This document shows positions 63,711 to 64,000 of a DNA stretch of 64,000 bases, piece by piece (position 1 is the stretch's first letter; every line of letters starts with the position of its first letter). The notes below the pieces were generated by a model. It had not been told where the DNA came from. It did not search any database and saw only the letters and a program-made list of their open reading frames with translations. A program made the translations under genes and the position numbers. The DNA comes from Paenibacillus urinalis (GTDB taxonomy: Bacteria > Bacillota > Bacilli > Paenibacillales > Paenibacillaceae): contig NZ_CP118108.1 of assembly GCF_028747985.1 (NCBI RefSeq), positions 618,501 to 682,500 of the forward strand, in the 5' to 3' direction.

Positions 63711-63895
63711 GAAGAGAAGTGCAATCCAGAGCAAAAGGTACTGACACTGTCCATATTGATCGGAATAAAGTGTAAGCTGCTTTTTGGTTGCTTTTGCGTC
63801 TCTTTTTAGCGTAAGCCCATGAAGATCAAACATCTTTGCGGGCTTTTTGTCGTTTTAAGGTAACCGACTTATCTCTAAGGAGGAATATTCGGATT
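63711..63895 (+). other. riboswitch expression platform and leader
   Basis: Long leader to the pbuG start. A possible first hairpin (GCAAAAG near 63731 with CTTTTGC near 63791, then CTCTTTTT) and a clear terminator at 63813-63848 lie in it. Confidence 0.6.
63813..63848 (+). terminator. terminator before pbuG
   Basis: AAGCCC and GGGCTT outer arms with inner AAGAT/ATCTT, then TTTT. Confidence 0.8.
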
Positions 63896-64000
63896 ATGGA
63901 GCGGTTCTTTAAATTAAGGGAACACGGGACAAATGTCAGAACAGAAGTTATTGCAGGTTTAACCACGTTTATGACCATGGCTTATATTTTGGTGGTCAAC
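63896..64000 (+). CDS. pbuG: guanine/hypoxanthine permease PbuG, N-terminus (cut by window edge)
   Basis: The first 35 residues only: [20 protein letters not shown] then [15 protein letters not shown]. This is the start of NCS2/AzgA-type purine permeases, with the first membrane helix beginning at about residue 20. AAGGAGG lies about 12 bases upstream of the ATG. Guanine riboswitch in front and guaA behind match the B. subtilis pbuG locus. Confidence 0.9.
   Translation, partial: MERFFKLREHGTNVRTEVIAGLTTFMTMAYILVVN

Overview
The window reads as chromosomal DNA of a spore-forming, low- to mid-GC Gram-positive bacterium, most likely Paenibacillus or a close relative. The evidence is strong AGGAGG-type ribosome binding sites, frequent GTG/TTG starts, a GerA-type spore germination operon, bacilliredoxin, LipL, a YneF-like protein, and two stretches whose gene order I recall from Bacillus subtilis: yeaC-yeaD-yebA-guaA-pbuG at the right end, and gsaB/hemL close to bcp. 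I found no tRNA, rRNA, CRISPR array, insertion sequence, prophage or integrase. It is mostly housekeeping DNA with a few accessory patches.

Layout. 1-6.5 kb: partial alpha/beta hydrolase, GNAT enzyme, an ECF transporter of the YkoE type (T, S and a fused double ATPase), a frameshifted MFS exporter, and an unknown acidic-tailed protein. 6.7-21 kb: flavoprotein, PAS sensor kinase, bacilliredoxin, nadE, acpS, mutY, sodA, GNAT, signal peptidase, a QueG-alkyltransferase-like fusion, yneF-like, folE, lipL, and a second SOD carrying an extra N-terminal domain. 21-35 kb: hydrolase, IclR regulator, TPP riboswitch with thiC, flavin-binding stress protein, nucleotidyltransferase, manganese catalase, an M20 amidohydrolase/MFS pair divergent from a GAF-PucR regulator, and a tandem glycine riboswitch with glyA. 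35-47 kb: aconitase, amidase-domain protein, ddl, uvsE, inositol-phosphatase family enzyme, SGNH esterase, and a small AraC/CE12 esterase/ASRT-domain group that looks like plant-polysaccharide use. 47-54 kb: gerB-gerA-gerC on the minus strand with gerC frameshifted, then gsaB/hemL, an LCP-family enzyme and bcp. 54-64 kb: polysaccharide deacetylase, a Mn-type yybP-ykoY riboswitch with a TerC-family exporter, the MoxR/DUF58/transglutaminase operon, guaA, and a guanine riboswitch with the start of pbuG.

Four riboswitches (TPP, glycine, Mn, guanine) each precede a gene of the matching pathway, and most have a visible terminator. Oxidative-stress and metal genes recur (two SODs, Mn catalase, Bcp, bacilliredoxin, Mn exporter), but they are scattered and do not form one operon.

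The observations most worth following are the QueG fusion whose alkyltransferase-like domain has His in place of the acceptor Cys; the SOD with a helical N-terminal extension; the Mn riboswitch followed by two tandem terminators with a duplicated switching strand; a 36-bp dispersed repeat; the ASRT protein beside a CE12 esterase; the asymmetric double ATPase with a large GC-rich hairpin encoded in its linker; and two one-base frameshifts in the same local context, which may be sequence errors. I did not find a clearly new multi-gene system.
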